Below are positions 13,574 through 14,178 of a stretch of DNA of 14,178 nucleotides, in pieces. The first letter of the stretch is position 1. Each line of letters begins with the position of its first letter. Position numbers and translations under genes: made by a program. This stretch comes from an uncultured Eubacteriales bacterium (GTDB taxonomy: Bacteria; Bacillota; Clostridia; Christensenellales; UBA1242): assembly GCA_900557655.1 (NCBI GenBank), contig USTX01000003.1, positions 1-14,178 of the forward strand, written 5' to 3'. Below the pieces are notes generated by a model that saw only the letters and a list, made by a program, of their open reading frames with translations, did no database searches and had not been told where the DNA came from.

Positions 13574-14178
13574 ATGTCAAAGATAAATGTTTTGGATAGC
13601 AGCGTTTATAATCTTATTGCGGCGGGCGAGGTAGTAGAGCGTCCGTCAAGCGTTGTTAAAGAACTTGTTGAAAACAGTATTGATGCGGGGGCAAAAAGCA
13701 TCACTATTGAGATTGAATGTGGTGGCAAAAAAAGCATTATCGTAACGGATAATGGCTGCGGCATTGAAAAAGACGACTTTAAAAAGGCCTTTCTTGCGCA
13801 CGCAACAAGTAAGATTAAAACGGGCGCTGACCTTGATTCAATCTTTACGCTTGGGTTTCGCGGCGAGGCGCTTGCATCAATTGCGGCGGTTTCAACCGTA
13901 ACGCTTACAAGCCGCACGCAGCAAAGCGCCATAGGCTACAGCCTTAAAATAGTTGCGGGGCAGTTTGGCGAGATAACAGAGACGGGTTGCCCGGTCGGCA
14001 CAACGCTTAAAGTTGAAAACCTTTTTGAGTTTGTTCCGGCGCGCGCTAAGTTTTTAAAAAAGGACAAGCAAGAGGAACAAGAGGTAACCAACCTTATTTC
14101 GCGCCTGATACTTGCCAATCCAAACGTTGCGTTTAGGTATATCGCCGATGGCAACCTTATCTATCAAAGCACGGGCGC
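13574..14178 (+). CDS. mutL: DNA mismatch repair protein MutL (3' end outside window)
   Basis: The N-terminal GHKL ATPase of MutL, which couples mismatch recognition by MutS to strand incision; in organisms without MutH the C-terminal domain (not visible here) is usually the nicking endonuclease. The first 201 codons are present. Motifs are IAAGEVVERPSSVVKELVEN (catalytic Glu30, Asn34), TDNGCGI (Asp59 to Ile64), HATSKI (76-81), and GFRGEALASI (94-103). The ATG at 13574 has AAGGAAA upstream and matches the family start. It follows mutS by 93 nt of repeat-bearing leader. No frameshift is seen up to the window end. Confidence 0.97.
   Translation, partial: MSKINVLDSSVYNLIAAGEVVERPSSVVKELVENSIDAGAKSITIEIECGGKKSIIVTDNGCGIEKDDFKKAFLAHATSKIKTGADLDSIFTLGFRGEALASIAAVSTVTLTSRTQQSAIGYSLKIVAGQFGEITETGCPVGTTLKVENLFEFVPARAKFLKKDKQEEQEVTNLISRLILANPNVAFRYIADGNLIYQSTG

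Noticed and set aside
1..14178. tRNA, rRNA, riboswitch, phage or insertion sequence
   Set aside because: I saw no T-arm plus acceptor pairing, no known aptamer pattern, and no transposase, integrase or phage gene in the window.

Overview
The window looks like ordinary chromosome from an endospore-forming Gram-positive bacterium of the Clostridia type, with moderate GC. The evidence is a three-gene spoVAC-spoVAD-spoVAE set without the extra spoVAA, spoVAB, spoVAEA and spoVAF genes of Bacillus, the sporulation gene yunB, a rhodanese-free ThiI next to a dedicated cysteine desulfurase, and miaB-mutS-mutL with no mutH. I cannot name a genus from the sequence alone.

Layout. Positions 1-1630 (minus strand, running off the left edge) encode a long Asn/Ser/Thr/Asp-rich, cysteine-containing lipoprotein of unknown function. 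It diverges from the spoVA genes (1729-3751, plus), whose products move dipicolinic acid into the forespore. yunB follows at 3970-4596. A well-formed sigma-A-type promoter (4682-4710) then starts a tRNA-thiolation pair: a cysteine desulfurase (4726-5865) and thiI (6071-7228). thiI is convergent with a class A penicillin-binding protein (7304-9286, minus), and the two share a hairpin terminator. Divergent from the penicillin-binding protein is a second strong promoter (9340-9367), followed by miaB (9394-10725), mutS (10862-13480) and the start of mutL (13574 to the right edge). The plus-strand half therefore groups tRNA anticodon-region and s4U sulfur modification with mismatch repair; miaB-mutS-mutL is a common clostridial order.

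I see no phage, IS, CRISPR, tRNA, toxin-antitoxin or defence system, and no clear undescribed multi-gene system. The least explained signal is in the gaps. The leaders of thiI, mutS and mutL each carry tandem heptamers of the form NNACTTT (mostly AAACTTT) just upstream of the ribosome binding site. In the miaB-mutS gap the heptamers also occur inverted, able to fold into a long imperfect stem. The thiI leader additionally holds a REP-like sequence and inverted GCGGC-type arms that recur before mutS. Together these suggest a dispersed, possibly MITE-like repeat family. The second item worth attention is the Asn-rich lipoprotein facing the spoVA operon.
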